The notes beneath the pieces were generated by a model. That model did not search any database, was not told the origin of the DNA, and was given only the letters and a program-made list of their open reading frames with translations. A stretch of DNA of 64,000 nucleotides from UBA8752 sp002336475 (GTDB taxonomy: Bacteria > Bacteroidota > Bacteroidia > Flavobacteriales_D > Sanyastnellaceae): contig OX044365.1 of the NCBI GenBank assembly GCA_943846755.1, forward strand, positions 2,294,001-2,358,000, written 5' to 3'. Every line of letters begins with the position of its first letter. Within the stretch, counting starts at the first letter, position 1. Made by a program: the position numbers and the translations under genes. Shown in pieces: positions 37,779-46,903 of the stretch.

Positions 37779-40700
37779 TCACGGTTGGATGGGAGTGAAG
37801 CTGTAATGGAAGCTGTAGTCGCGGTAGGGCAGCCGGTATTCGGGAAGGGGGAGTGCTCCCCAACTGTTGATGCAGGCGACACCGGCCGCATGACCGTCCA
37901 TGTCCAAATGGGTCTCGGCAGTGGGCTCAAGCAGGCGGAAGTGGCTTTGTACCTCTTCTTTGCGCGGACCAGAATCCAGTTGGTCGGGAGCGAAGTGAAG
38001 CGCTGTAAAATCAAAGGGCCTTGGCGATTGAAATTCCAGTCCATAGCCTTCGCCATCTGTAAAGCGTACCCACCTTGTATCGGTCCGCGTGCCATTGTAT
38101 TGCGGGCGGGCATAGGGAGTAGCGAGCTTGTCAATGGAGGCTGAATACAGGCCCAACATGGCGGCTTCTTTGCGGTCGCGGGCAGACTCCATCGGACCGC
38201 GTCCATACCATTGCGCGACGTCCACTCCAGGGGGCAATACCCAGTGCTGTCCGAACCGGTACAAATTGCCGTGGGTCCCTGCTTCCAATGTGCGGTGTCG
38301 GCCAGCGAGGTCAGGGGCGGCTTCTCCCGCTTGAACCTGCATATCCTGTGTCACGGTGACCTTGCCTGTGATGTCCACATTGTATTGCACGGACACCACG
38401 GCGTCACCACCCAAGATGGGGCGTGCAAAAGCCACCTTCATGCTGCCGTTTCCCTGCCGTTCGTTGGTCATCTTGGCTGGGCCTGGGACGTTGAACGGCG
38501 CCCGCCACTCTGCCCGGTGCTCCGGTGATCCGGTTCCATAGTCGTTGTCGACAGGGGGGCGCCAGAAGTTGGGGGTACCTCCAGAGCGGATGAGGTCGCG
38601 TTTCCCGATGCGATAGCCTGCGACTTCACCGGTGTTCCTGTCCAAGGTCAGCGCGCCTCCGTCAAACTCAAGGACCACATTTCCACCTTCGGCTTTGAGG
38701 TCTACCCGGCCAGTTTGAGCTGGGTTGGGTGCGAAGGATCCTGCTGCGAGAATGTGCTGGTACCGGGCCAGTACATGTCCTGCGGGCAGCAACGGTTCTG
38801 CCTCGGTGAGCGTGGCTTCGACGTTCAACACCACCTCAGCAAGGCCCAGGTCCTGCTCTTTCACAGGAAGGTCAAAGGCATTGGAGGTCAAAGGCCGGAG
38901 TGTGACGGCAGGGAGAACGCCACTGTCGACAGTTCGTCCGTCGGCGAGAACGGACCAGGCGATGTCCACCACGACACTTCGGAAGCGGTATTCGCTTTCC
39001 ACCCTCAACTTGGAACCCAGCGGGTTGCCCACCTGGAATTGCAGGGGCTGTTGCACTTGTTTGGCTTCGAGCATATGGGGGTAGGGGGTGCCATCGGCCA
39101 TGACCAGTCCATTGTTGAGGAAGTTGTGGTCACTGGGCGTGCCTTCTGGTCCGTAATCACCTCCATAGGCCAGATAGCGTTTTCCGTCTTGCTCCTCCCA
39201 CAGCCCTTGGTCCTTGAAGTCCCAAATGAAACCGCCCTGAAGCCGTGGATAGCGCCGGTAGAGGTCCCAGTATTCCTTGAACCCTCCGAGGCTGTTGCCC
39301 ATGGCGTGGGCGTATTCGCATTGAATCAAAGGCCGCAAGTCCTCTTTCTGCCGGGCAAACCGTTCTAGGTGCATGTAGTCGGCGTACATGGGCACATAAA
39401 CGTCGGTGTTGGGGGCCCGCTCGGCCCGCTCATAAGTGACAAAGCGGCTGGGATCGGCGGATTTCACGAAGGCGTAAGTGGCCTCGAAATTCACGCCATT
39501 TCCCGCTTCATTGCCGAGGGACCAACAGAGTATGGACGGGTGATTGCGGTCGCGGGCTACCATGCGCTCCGTACGCACCATGTGGGCGTGCATCCAGTCG
39601 GGATTGTTGCCGAGGGTGCGGTCCAGTGCGTAGCCCATTCCGTGGCTCTCGATGTTGGCTTCGTCGACCACGTATAGGCCGTAGCGGTCACAGAGGGTGT
39701 ACCAGAACGGGTGGTTGGGATAATGCGAGGTCCGGACGGCGTTGAAGTTGTGGGCCTTGAGGGTTTGGATGTCGGCTTCCATCGTCGCCCGGTCGACAAC
39801 ATGTCCTGTCTCTGGATGGTGCTCGTGGCGGTTGGTGCCTTTGATGAGCAGGGCTTTTCCGTTGACCTTGACCAATCCGTCTTCGATGCGGATGTCGCGG
39901 AATCCGACTTCGAGTCGGGTGGCTTCTGTGATTTTGGAATTGCCGTCCTTGAGGACGACGTCCACCTGGTAGAGGTGGGGGGTCTCGGCGGTCCAAGTGC
40001 TGACCGACGGTAGTTTTTTACGCCATGTGAATTGCGCAGTGTCACCGGGTGAAACTTGGAGCGGAAGGGTGGCTTCAGCAACACTGCGCCCACCGTTTGA
40101 AAGGATGCACCTGGCCGTCCCGGTAAAAGGCTGCTTGCCCAAGTGCGCCAGCTCGAGTGCGATTGAAAAAACCCCATCAGAATATCGGTTTTCCAAGCCG
40201 GCTTCGACGCGAACGTCGGCGAGGTGCACCTTGGGCTGCGCATGGAGCCACACTTCTCGTTCTATGCCCGAAAGGCGCCAGAAATCCTGACACTCCAGAA
40301 AGCTGCCATCGCTCCACCGGTAGACTTCAAGGGCAAGGGTGTTCTCCCCATTTTTGAGGGCATCGGTAATGTCAAATTCCGCAGGCAGTTTGGAGCCCTG
40401 GCTGTAGCCCACTTTTTGTCCATTGACCCACACAAAAAAAGCGGACTTCACGGCACCAAAGTGCAAGGTGACCTGCTGTCCGCCCCAAGACTTGGGTACT
40501 TTGAAATTCCGGACATAGCTGCCCACAGGATTCCATCCATCGGGAATGTCCGGCGGATTGGGCGATTCCTGCCAATAGAACGGGTAGGGGTGGTTGGTAT
40601 AGATGGGGGTGCCAAAGCCCTCCAGCTCCCAATTGGCGGGCACGGGGATCTCGTCCCAACCGCTGGCGTCAAATCCAGAAGCTTCGAATCCCAGGGGGCG

Positions 40701-40949
40701 CTCTTCGGGGGTGCGGGACCATTTGAACTTCCAAGTGCCATTGAGGTCGAGGTAGCGGTCACCGTATGAGGGGGTGTCTAAGTCTGCCTTGGCGATGCTG
40801 GATGCCGTAAAAAAAGTCGCCCTCGCTGGGAGTTTGTTTTCTTCTACGATGGCAGGATCCTCGATGAAGGGCAGCAGCGTCTGAGCCTGAGTCAGAGGCG
40901 ATACTGCACTCAGAACAAGCAGAAAGAGGGCCAAAAGAGGGTGCTTCAT
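37779..40949 (-). CDS. Glycoside hydrolase family 2 beta-galactosidase (LacZ-like), exported
   Basis: A 1,056-residue enzyme with a signal peptide (MKHPLLALFLLVLSAVSPLTQAQ), so it likely acts in the periplasm or at the surface. Domains in LacZ order: sugar-binding jelly roll (about 60-215), Ig-like domain, TIM barrel (about 330-630), second Ig-like domain and Bgal small-chain domain (about 770-1050). Acid/base Glu481 is in SLGNEAG and nucleophile Glu545 is in IQCEYAHAMGN. RTSHYPNHPFWYTLCDRYGLYVVDEANIE is the usual approach to the active site. It cleaves beta-galactosides. The divergent sodium/solute symporter suggests a sugar use locus. Confidence 0.93.
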   Translation of the reverse strand: MKHPLLALFLLVLSAVSPLTQAQTLLPFIEDPAIVEENKLPARATFFTASSIAKADLDTPSYGDRYLDLNGTWKFKWSRTPEERPLGFEASGFDASGWDEIPVPANWELEGFGTPIYTNHPYPFYWQESPNPPDIPDGWNPVGSYVRNFKVPKSWGGQQVTLHFGAVKSAFFVWVNGQKVGYSQGSKLPAEFDITDALKNGENTLALEVYRWSDGSFLECQDFWRLSGIEREVWLHAQPKVHLADVRVEAGLENRYSDGVFSIALELAHLGKQPFTGTARCILSNGGRSVAEATLPLQVSPGDTAQFTWRKKLPSVSTWTAETPHLYQVDVVLKDGNSKITEATRLEVGFRDIRIEDGLVKVNGKALLIKGTNRHEHHPETGHVVDRATMEADIQTLKAHNFNAVRTSHYPNHPFWYTLCDRYGLYVVDEANIESHGMGYALDRTLGNNPDWMHAHMVRTERMVARDRNHPSILCWSLGNEAGNGVNFEATYAFVKSADPSRFVTYERAERAPNTDVYVPMYADYMHLERFARQKEDLRPLIQCEYAHAMGNSLGGFKEYWDLYRRYPRLQGGFIWDFKDQGLWEEQDGKRYLAYGGDYGPEGTPSDHNFLNNGLVMADGTPYPHMLEAKQVQQPLQFQVGNPLGSKLRVESEYRFRSVVVDIAWSVLADGRTVDSGVLPAVTLRPLTSNAFDLPVKEQDLGLAEVVLNVEATLTEAEPLLPAGHVLARYQHILAAGSFAPNPAQTGRVDLKAEGGNVVLEFDGGALTLDRNTGEVAGYRIGKRDLIRSGGTPNFWRPPVDNDYGTGSPEHRAEWRAPFNVPGPAKMTNERQGNGSMKVAFARPILGGDAVVSVQYNVDITGKVTVTQDMQVQAGEAAPDLAGRHRTLEAGTHGNLYRFGQHWVLPPGVDVAQWYGRGPMESARDRKEAAMLGLYSASIDKLATPYARPQYNGTRTDTRWVRFTDGEGYGLEFQSPRPFDFTALHFAPDQLDSGPRKEEVQSHFRLLEPTAETHLDMDGHAAGVACINSWGALPLPEYRLPYRDYSFHYSFTPIQP

Positions 40950-40991
40950 GTGGAGCTGATTTCGGGGTCATCAAGAGAAGGTGAACCCGTT

Positions 40992-40999
40992 CAAAGTTA
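40992..40999 (-). promoter_or_regulatory. Candidate -7 box of the beta-galactosidase gene
   Basis: On the minus strand this reads TAACTTTG, an exact TAnnTTTG match, about 43 bases before the start codon. No TTG is seen at the expected -33 distance. Positive regulation is possible because a short palindrome lies upstream at 41031-41043. Confidence 0.35.
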
Positions 41000-41030
41000 T
41001 GGGTCGCCAGATGCTGGAGGACAGGAACCG

Positions 41031-41043
41031 TGTACGATGTACA
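41031..41043. promoter_or_regulatory. Short palindrome in the beta-galactosidase/symporter intergenic region
   Basis: TGTAC-GAT-GTACA: five-base arms around three bases. It lies in the middle of the 147-base region between two divergent genes of related function, where a shared operator would be expected. Five-base arms are short and could occur by chance. Confidence 0.3.
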
Positions 41044-41096
41044 TTGTCTGCCTTGACCCGGTCAATGTCACGGGGTCCCCAACACCTTACAGCATC

Positions 41097-42749
41097 ATGA
41101 CCAGTACCTTTTCGGCGCTCGATTACGCCATTTTCATCGGCTATGCCCTCTTGATTCTCGGGGTGGGACTCTGGGTTTCCCGCGACAAGAAGGGCCACCA
41201 AAAGAACGCCGAAGATTATTTCTTGGCGAGCAAGTCCCTTCCTTGGTGGGCAGTTGGAGCATCCCTCATCGCGGCCAACATCTCTGCGGAGCAGTTCATC
41301 GGCATGTCGGGTTCCGGTTTCAAGATTGGACTGGCCATTGCCTCCTATGAGTGGATGGCTGCATTGACCTTGATCATCGTCGGCAAATACTTCTTGCCCA
41401 TTTTCATCGAGAAGGGACTGTATACCATTCCCGAATTTGTGGAGCAACGGTATTCGACCAACCTCAAGACCATTCTCGCGGTCTTCTGGATCTCCCTGTA
41501 TGTCTTTGTGAACCTGGCATCGGTGCTGTATTTGGGGGCTCTGGCCTTGGAGACGATTATGGGCATTCCCATGATGTATGGTGTGATGGGGCTTGGGTTG
41601 TTTGCTGCGGCGTACTCCTTATACGGCGGGCTTTCTGCGGTGTCGTGGACGGATGTCATTCAGGTGGTGTTTCTGGTCATGGGGGGCTTGGTTACTACGT
41701 ACCTCTCGTTGGATGCGGTTTCTGGCGGAGCGGGCATGTGGGCGGGCTTCAGCGCGATTTATGACGCGGCCCCCGACAAGTTTGCCATGATCCTCGACAA
41801 GGACCATCCCGAATACATGAACCTGCCCGGTATCGGTGTGCTGGTGGGGGGCATGTGGGTGGCCAACATCTACTACTGGGGCTTCAACCAATACATCATT
41901 CAGCGGACGCTTGCAGCCAAGTCATTGAAGGAATCCCAAAGGGGCATCCTCTTCGCTGCCGGCCTGAAGTTGATCCTTCCCCTCATCGTGGTCATACCTG
42001 GCATTGCTGCTTATGTGATGACGCAGGACGCTGCCGTGATGGCCGGATTGGGCGAGGCGGCCCTCAACAAGCCTCCCACAGGTACCCATCCTGATTTTGC
42101 GTACCCCTGGTTGCTTCAATTCTTGCCCACAGGCTTGAAGGGACTGGCCTTTGCGGCGCTGGCGGCGGCCATTGTGTCCTCGCTGGCCTCCATGCTCAAC
42201 AGCACATCGACCATCTTCACGATGGACATCTACAAGCCCTACATCAATCCGGGTGCCGACGACCGCGCCACGGTGCGCATGGGCCGGATCTCGGCCACGG
42301 TGGCTTTGGTGATTGCCTGCATCATGGCGCCCCTCCTCGGCGGGATTGACCAGGCGTTCCAGTTCATTCAGGAGTACACCGGGGTGGTGAGTCCAGGCAT
42401 TCTGGCGGTGTTCATTCTGGGCCTGTTCTGGAAGAAGACCACCAACCGCGGCGCCATTACGGGCGCGCTTGTGTCCATTCCGATCGCCATGTATTTCAAG
42501 GTCGCTCCCAAGGGCTGGTCGGACAGTGCCTTATTTGTGGATCTGCCGTTTTTGGACCAGATGGGCCTGACCACATTGCTGACCATGTTGGTCATTGCGC
42601 TGGTGAGCCGTTCTGAGGGCAAGGGGGCCGACGATGCCAAAGGAATCAACCTCTCCCGGAGCACGTTTGCCACTGAACCGTTGTACAACATCGGTGCCTT
42701 TGCGGTGCTCACGGTTTTGGCCGTGTTGTATGCCTTCTTCTGGGGCTGA
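41097..42749 (+). CDS. Sodium/solute symporter (SSS family, SGLT-like)
   Basis: A 550-residue inner-membrane transporter with about 13-14 helices. SSS hallmarks: DYFLASKSLPWWAVGASLIAANISAEQFIGMSGSGF (about 35-70), GLYTIPEFVEQRYS, the long GFNQYIIQRTLAAKSLKE block, and ALAAAIVSSLASMLNSTSTIFTMDIYK. The last matches the family signature and the form seen in sugar symporters. It should import a sugar with sodium. The start ATG at 41097 gives the standard short outside N-terminus; an open frame upstream has no hydrophobic features. It is divergent from the beta-galactosidase gene. Confidence 0.93.
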   Translation: MTSTFSALDYAIFIGYALLILGVGLWVSRDKKGHQKNAEDYFLASKSLPWWAVGASLIAANISAEQFIGMSGSGFKIGLAIASYEWMAALTLIIVGKYFLPIFIEKGLYTIPEFVEQRYSTNLKTILAVFWISLYVFVNLASVLYLGALALETIMGIPMMYGVMGLGLFAAAYSLYGGLSAVSWTDVIQVVFLVMGGLVTTYLSLDAVSGGAGMWAGFSAIYDAAPDKFAMILDKDHPEYMNLPGIGVLVGGMWVANIYYWGFNQYIIQRTLAAKSLKESQRGILFAAGLKLILPLIVVIPGIAAYVMTQDAAVMAGLGEAALNKPPTGTHPDFAYPWLLQFLPTGLKGLAFAALAAAIVSSLASMLNSTSTIFTMDIYKPYINPGADDRATVRMGRISATVALVIACIMAPLLGGIDQAFQFIQEYTGVVSPGILAVFILGLFWKKTTNRGAITGALVSIPIAMYFKVAPKGWSDSALFVDLPFLDQMGLTTLLTMLVIALVSRSEGKGADDAKGINLSRSTFATEPLYNIGAFAVLTVLAVLYAFFWG

Positions 42750-43724
42750 TCAACGGCCCATGGCCGGCCAGTTTTTGTGGACCACGAAGCCGCGGGAAAT
42801 CTCTTCCCAACCGGTGTCGCCTTCTATGACAACGGCGCACATCAGCGCTTTGTGGGTGCGGGAGAAGTGGTCGTGCAGCACAGCTTCCAGTCGGCTCCAA
42901 TGCAGGGGGGGGTCTCCCTCCGTGGGGTGAAATTGGCCCAGCCATCGTCCTTTGGGAAGCGGCAAAATCCGGACGTGGTCACTGCCCATCACATCGTGTG
43001 CCTCATGGGGCTTGCACCACCATCCCGCTGCGTATCGCGGATGGGCCCACTGGGGTGAACGGTGACGGTGGAGACGCGTGTGGTGGTGGAAGAACCAACC
43101 CTTCATGAGCAGCACGGGTTCTGGGGTCGCGATCCGGTGGGTACGCATGAATTCCCGGGCTGGGGGGAGTTTGCTCGCCGCCAGTTGGTCCACCAGCTTG
43201 TTCATCTTTCCGGCGAGGGTGTCGTGCCGGCCTGAAGGGCCAATCCAATTCGGCCATGCGGAGCCGTCTTCAGCTGCCAGGTAAAATTTGCTTGCCACTT
43301 CTATGTGCAGCGTGCGCCCCCGGTGCACATCCTCCACCAAAAAATCGAGCTCACCGATGGTGCGCTTCTCGGAGTGAAGCTGGACGCTGTGGGCGCGCAG
43401 GCGGTAATGCGGACTGGCTTCAAGCCAAAATGCCACCAGGGCCTCGAAGTGTTTGCCCAGCAGTTGTCCCCCGGGCTCCAAAATCTCGACTGGCAGTGGC
43501 GACTTGCCCATGACCAGCTCTGACGCCCACTGTTCGAAAAGCGGCAAGTCCGCCTCGAGGGCGTCTTGACACCACCTGTCGTCGAGGACTTGAAAGCCCA
43601 AGTCTGGGTGGCGCGCCATCAGAGGGGCCGACCCGACAGCCCAACGAAGCCGCATCAGAGCGGCCAATGCCTGCGGTTGTTCGGCCAAAGGGCCGCGCCA
43701 TCGGTGGAGCCATGGGTCTTGCAC
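42750..43724 (-). CDS. DUF1853 family protein
   Basis: About 324 residues. DUF1853 blocks are clear: LLGKHFEALVAFWLEASP, IGELDFLVED, HIEVASKFYL and NWIGPSGRHDTLAGKMNKLVDQL. The D in GELDFL followed by EVASK recalls a PD-(D/E)xK nuclease core, but this is inference. The frame is open to 44018, yet that part is antisense to two plus-strand genes. The first reasonable start near the family N-terminus is a GTG at 43724 (VQDPWLHRW). Stop abuts the symporter stop. A small gene starts divergently at 43757. Confidence 0.78.
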   Translation of the reverse strand: MQDPWLHRWRGPLAEQPQALAALMRLRWAVGSAPLMARHPDLGFQVLDDRWCQDALEADLPLFEQWASELVMGKSPLPVEILEPGGQLLGKHFEALVAFWLEASPHYRLRAHSVQLHSEKRTIGELDFLVEDVHRGRTLHIEVASKFYLAAEDGSAWPNWIGPSGRHDTLAGKMNKLVDQLAASKLPPAREFMRTHRIATPEPVLLMKGWFFHHHTRLHRHRSPQWAHPRYAAGWWCKPHEAHDVMGSDHVRILPLPKGRWLGQFHPTEGDPPLHWSRLEAVLHDHFSRTHKALMCAVVIEGDTGWEEISRGFVVHKNWPAMGR

Positions 43725-43756
43725 GCTGCGAAATTCTACCTTCGCAGCCGAAAGCC

Positions 43757-44014
43757 ATGAGAACTGTTGCTCAAATTCCCCATCGCGCCATGCGCATTGT
43801 CGTTCAGGAATGGAACGAGAAGTACCACGTTCAGTTTGTTTGGGGGCCCTTGGAGCAGACGTACCGCCTGCCTGTCGAGGGTTCGGGGGGGCTTCAGGTT
43901 GTGCAGGAATTTGCGCAGCGCTTGATTCCTGAGGTAGAACAGGTTTTCCTTTCAATGAAAACAGCGCGAAGTTCTGCGTTGACAACGGGACCTTCAGACC
44001 ACGCCAAGCCATGA
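43757..44014 (+). CDS. Small hypothetical protein
   Basis: An 85-residue protein, or 74 residues from the second ATG at 43790 (MRIVVQEWNEKYHVQFVWG). No signal peptide or helix long enough for a membrane. I do not recognise a family. Its stop overlaps the start of the DUF4924 gene (ATGA at 44011-44014), which supports real translation and co-transcription with it. Confidence 0.55.
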   Translation: MRTVAQIPHRAMRIVVQEWNEKYHVQFVWGPLEQTYRLPVEGSGGLQVVQEFAQRLIPEVEQVFLSMKTARSSALTTGPSDHAKP

Positions 44015-44538
44015 CCACTGCAGAAGAAAAGCGCGATCAGCACATCGTCGAGTACATTTTGTACCTCTGGCAAATGGAGGATTTGGTGCGTGCTGTCAAC
44101 TTGGACTTGACCGCTTTGAGATCGCACCTCTCTGCGGCGTATCAAGGTGACCGCCTGGAGTCGGAACTCATGTGGTTCGCAGAATTGATCCAGTCTCTGA
44201 AGCGGGAAAAAAAGACCTCAAAAGGTCACGTTGGTGCGCTGGATGAGGTCATGATAGAGCTGACCTATTTGCACCGCACATTGTTGGATGTCTTGAAGGA
44301 CGAGGAATACAAATCTGCAGTGGAGGCGGCAAAACCTCACATGGATGAAATGGCCAAGCGCGGAGAACCTACTGGAACTGAAGTGGAGGCCATGTTGGTG
44401 GCCCTTTACGGTTGGTTGGTCCTCCGGATGGGCGGCAAAACTGTTTCAGAAGACACCCAGGAAAGTTTGGGGGTCATTCGAGATTGGGCCAACATTTTGG
44501 GAAACCGGTTTGTCCGCATGCGGGCCGGAGAGCTCTAA
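44011..44538 (+). CDS. DUF4924 family protein
   Basis: A 175-residue, largely helical cytosolic protein. EEKRDQHIVEYILYLWQMEDLVRA at the start and IRDWANILGNRFVRMRAGEL at the end fit the DUF4924 pattern seen in Bacteroidota. Function unknown. It is coupled to the small gene upstream and faces a convergent hypothetical gene one base after its stop. Confidence 0.8.
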   Translation: MTTAEEKRDQHIVEYILYLWQMEDLVRAVNLDLTALRSHLSAAYQGDRLESELMWFAELIQSLKREKKTSKGHVGALDEVMIELTYLHRTLLDVLKDEEYKSAVEAAKPHMDEMAKRGEPTGTEVEAMLVALYGWLVLRMGGKTVSEDTQESLGVIRDWANILGNRFVRMRAGEL

Positions 44539-44539
44539 T

Positions 44540-44986
44540 TCAGCTCGCTTTCTTCCTGCGCTTGGGCAAAGAAGCGCTGATGGACTTGGTGCTGTTCTTT
44601 TCTCGGTACAGCTTGGACTGTTTGGCCTTTGTGCATTCCGATACGCGCAGTGTGAGCATGAACCGGGCAAAGCTGTCTACCCAGTCGCCTTGACCCGTCC
44701 CTTTGGATACCCATCGGACCGGACGACCGGTGTCCAAGAGGCTGGCCAACTTGGTGGGGTCAGGCTTGGGGTCAACCAAGAAAATGGGCCGCGAGTCCAA
44801 GAGGGCTTGCTCGATGTTGGCCGTGATCAACACCTCTGTCGCAGGACCTTTTTCACCAGACCATGTTTCTTCGAGTTGGACGTCGAGTGCGGGAAGAACA
44901 TCATCTAATCCGGCAAACAATTCTGGCAACGCAGCGAGTGCATTTGGCAGGATCTCAACGTTAAATGTGGGGGTGGATAAAAGCAT
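44540..44986 (-). CDS. Hypothetical protein with basic tail
   Basis: A 148-residue protein (start MLLSTPTFNVEILPNALAALP) ending in a lysine/arginine-rich tail (LPKRRKKAS). No membrane helix. The middle (EVLITANIEQALLDSRPIFLVDPKPDPTKLASLL) looks like an alpha/beta fold. The frame is open to 45124, but the ATG at 44986 fits better and leaves room for a promoter divergent from the ThiF-like gene. I do not recognise a family. Confidence 0.6.
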   Translation of the reverse strand: MLLSTPTFNVEILPNALAALPELFAGLDDVLPALDVQLEETWSGEKGPATEVLITANIEQALLDSRPIFLVDPKPDPTKLASLLDTGRPVRWVSKGTGQGDWVDSFARFMLTLRVSECTKAKQSKLYREKNSTKSISASLPKRRKKAS

Positions 44987-45123
44987 CTTAGATTTCCATA
45001 CGCAAGCTTTTGACAAAGGTTGCGCCGTTGGATAAATGATTTTTTTAGACATCCACTGTGAAGCGTGGATAAGCTCTTTCGATGCACTGTCAATTGCCCG
45101 GCTAGCAGCGGCAAATTCATACA

Positions 45124-46188
45124 ATGTCCGGGTCTCCTTATCGCGCCGTCAAATTTTGTCTTTCGAGTCCTGAAGGGATGGAAGCATGGCGTGCTTTTTC
45201 ACGTGTGAATCCCGCGCCTTTAGACGCAAGTCTGATGGCAGGTCAGTGGAAGGAGTGGTTCAAATGCAGTCATCCTGAAGTAACGGTGGGTCAGGCCGAT
45301 GCGGCGTTTTCTGCCCGTGAAGGAAGCAGTCCCACGGGGCGTTATGGAACGGTCGCATGGTACCCGTGGCGTCAGAAAGCTGTGCTTTTATTGGAAGAAG
45401 CAGACTTTGTGGAGGTTAGAACCAACCGGAACCGCAACAAGATTCGGAGCGATGAGCAACACGAGTTGGCCATGAAGTCGGTGGGCATCGTGGGCATGTC
45501 TGTGGGCCGCAGTGTCGCCATGGCGATGGCCATGGAGCGTGTTGCTGGACGCCTTCATTTGGCCGATTCGGACATCATTGAGCTTTCTAACCTGAACAGA
45601 ATTCCTGCTTCGGTTTTTGAATTGGGGGCTTCTAAGTTGATTTCAACCGCACGCGCCATTGCAGAAGTAGACCCCTACTTGGAGGTGGAAGTGTGGCCCA
45701 TGGGTTTTGTTCCAGAGGTGATGGAAGACTTCCTCGGGGGCTTGGATTTGGTTGTGGATGCCTGCGATGCTCCATCTGCCAAAGCCCTGTTGAGGTTGGG
45801 TGCCCGTGACCGACGTATGCCCCTTGTTATGGAAACCAATGACCGCGGACTGTTGGACATTGAGCGCTATGATCTGGAGGAGACGGAAGATTTTTTACAT
45901 GGAAGACTGACGGCTGAGCAATTGACAGAGTTGGCTGGTGGAGGAGCATGGACTCCGGAACTTCTGGATGCATTTGTGGATTTGTCTGCCATCAGCGACA
46001 GGGCCAAAGAGAGTCTTGGAGAAGTAGGGAAGACCTTGGTTGGATGGCCTCAATTGCACAGCGATGTGGCCATCGGCGCAGGGATGGCTGCTGCGGCAGC
46101 GCGGCGCATTTTACTCGGGGAGGACCTCGCAGATCAACGCATCAGATTCGATTTCAATGAGCAGCTCTCCATCGCACATACCGCGTGA
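45124..46188 (+). CDS. ThiF/MoeB-type (E1-like) adenylyltransferase domain protein
   Basis: A 354-residue protein. After about 100 residues of unknown fold comes an E1-like Rossmann domain: NRNRNKIRSDEQ, the nucleotide loop GIVGMSVGRSVA (about 121-132), LADSDIIELSNLNR and VVDACDAPSAK. These match ThiF/MoeB enzymes that adenylate the C-terminus of ubiquitin-like carriers. The usual CxxC zinc pairs are absent and no clear transfer cysteine is seen. Rv1355c-type proteins fuse a similar domain to a nitroreductase; here that part is missing. It begins an operon with an acyltransferase-like gene (32-base overlap) and a sensor kinase. No ThiS/MoaD-like carrier is nearby. Confidence 0.8.
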   Translation: MSGSPYRAVKFCLSSPEGMEAWRAFSRVNPAPLDASLMAGQWKEWFKCSHPEVTVGQADAAFSAREGSSPTGRYGTVAWYPWRQKAVLLLEEADFVEVRTNRNRNKIRSDEQHELAMKSVGIVGMSVGRSVAMAMAMERVAGRLHLADSDIIELSNLNRIPASVFELGASKLISTARAIAEVDPYLEVEVWPMGFVPEVMEDFLGGLDLVVDACDAPSAKALLRLGARDRRMPLVMETNDRGLLDIERYDLEETEDFLHGRLTAEQLTELAGGGAWTPELLDAFVDLSAISDRAKESLGEVGKTLVGWPQLHSDVAIGAGMAAAAARRILLGEDLADQRIRFDFNEQLSIAHTA

Positions 46189-46903
46189 GTCGGTTGATGT
46201 TGCCCGCAGTTTGCGGGAGGCCACTTTGCACGTTTTTGCATCATCGGATGACCTAGACCTGTCCCGCCGGTTTGCAGATGGGCACAAAGCGGTGCTCAGT
46301 GCATCGGGCATTTCCAACCTCACTTCATTTGATGAAGAATGGGTGGGAGACCCAGACACCACACTGTTCTTGCTCACGGCTCAGGACGAAGAGGTGCTGC
46401 TGAGCGGCATGAGGCTTCAAAAGCGGCAAAAGGACAATGCTTTGCCTTTGGAGCGCGCGGTAGGTGCCGATCATCCTCAAGTGATGGCCGCTATGGATGA
46501 GGTGCAAGATGAGGGGTGTGCTGAGTTTTGCGCTTTGTGGAGCCGAAGGGAGACGGCCATGGCGGGCATTGGAATGTTGCCTATGGCTTGCGTGGGGTTG
46601 GGCTTGATGCCCCGCTTGGACATCCGCCACGGTTATGCGTTCATGGGGGTAAACATGCGGCCCATTCAACGGGAACTTGGTTTTTCAATCAATACCAGTT
46701 GGGGAGAGGATGGGGTGTTTCCCTATCCCGCGCCGCCCATCCGCTCTGAAATAGGGCATTTCATGTATCCGGAGAGCATTGAAAACGCTGCGCCAGATGT
46801 TCAGGCATTGATCCGCAGAAGTGCAGAGGAGCCGAGTCATGTCCATTCTATTGATGGTCGTTTCCACCCGATCAGTTACCGCATTCAGAACCACTTGGCC
46901 TGA
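46157..46903 (+). CDS. GNAT-fold putative N-acyltransferase (autoinducer-synthase/FeeM-like)
   Basis: A 248-residue protein, start ATG 46157 (MSSSPSHIPRESVD). The pattern TTLFLLTAQDEEVLLSGMRLQKR, then DEGCAEFCALWSRRETAMAGIGMLPMACVGLGLM, then a late YAFMGVNMRPIQRELGF resembles N-acyl amino acid or acyl-homoserine-lactone synthases of the GNAT fold: a glycine-arginine strand, a conserved acidic residue before a hydrophobic strand, and an acyl-pocket helix. No family can be named with certainty. It overlaps the ThiF-like gene and is followed by the sensor kinase with TGATG overlap, so the three are translationally coupled. Confidence 0.62.
   Translation: MSSSPSHIPRESVDVARSLREATLHVFASSDDLDLSRRFADGHKAVLSASGISNLTSFDEEWVGDPDTTLFLLTAQDEEVLLSGMRLQKRQKDNALPLERAVGADHPQVMAAMDEVQDEGCAEFCALWSRRETAMAGIGMLPMACVGLGLMPRLDIRHGYAFMGVNMRPIQRELGFSINTSWGEDGVFPYPAPPIRSEIGHFMYPESIENAAPDVQALIRRSAEEPSHVHSIDGRFHPISYRIQNHLA

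Noticed and set aside
43725..44018. N-terminal extension of the DUF1853 frame
   Set aside because: Antisense to two coupled plus-strand genes and outside the family domain.
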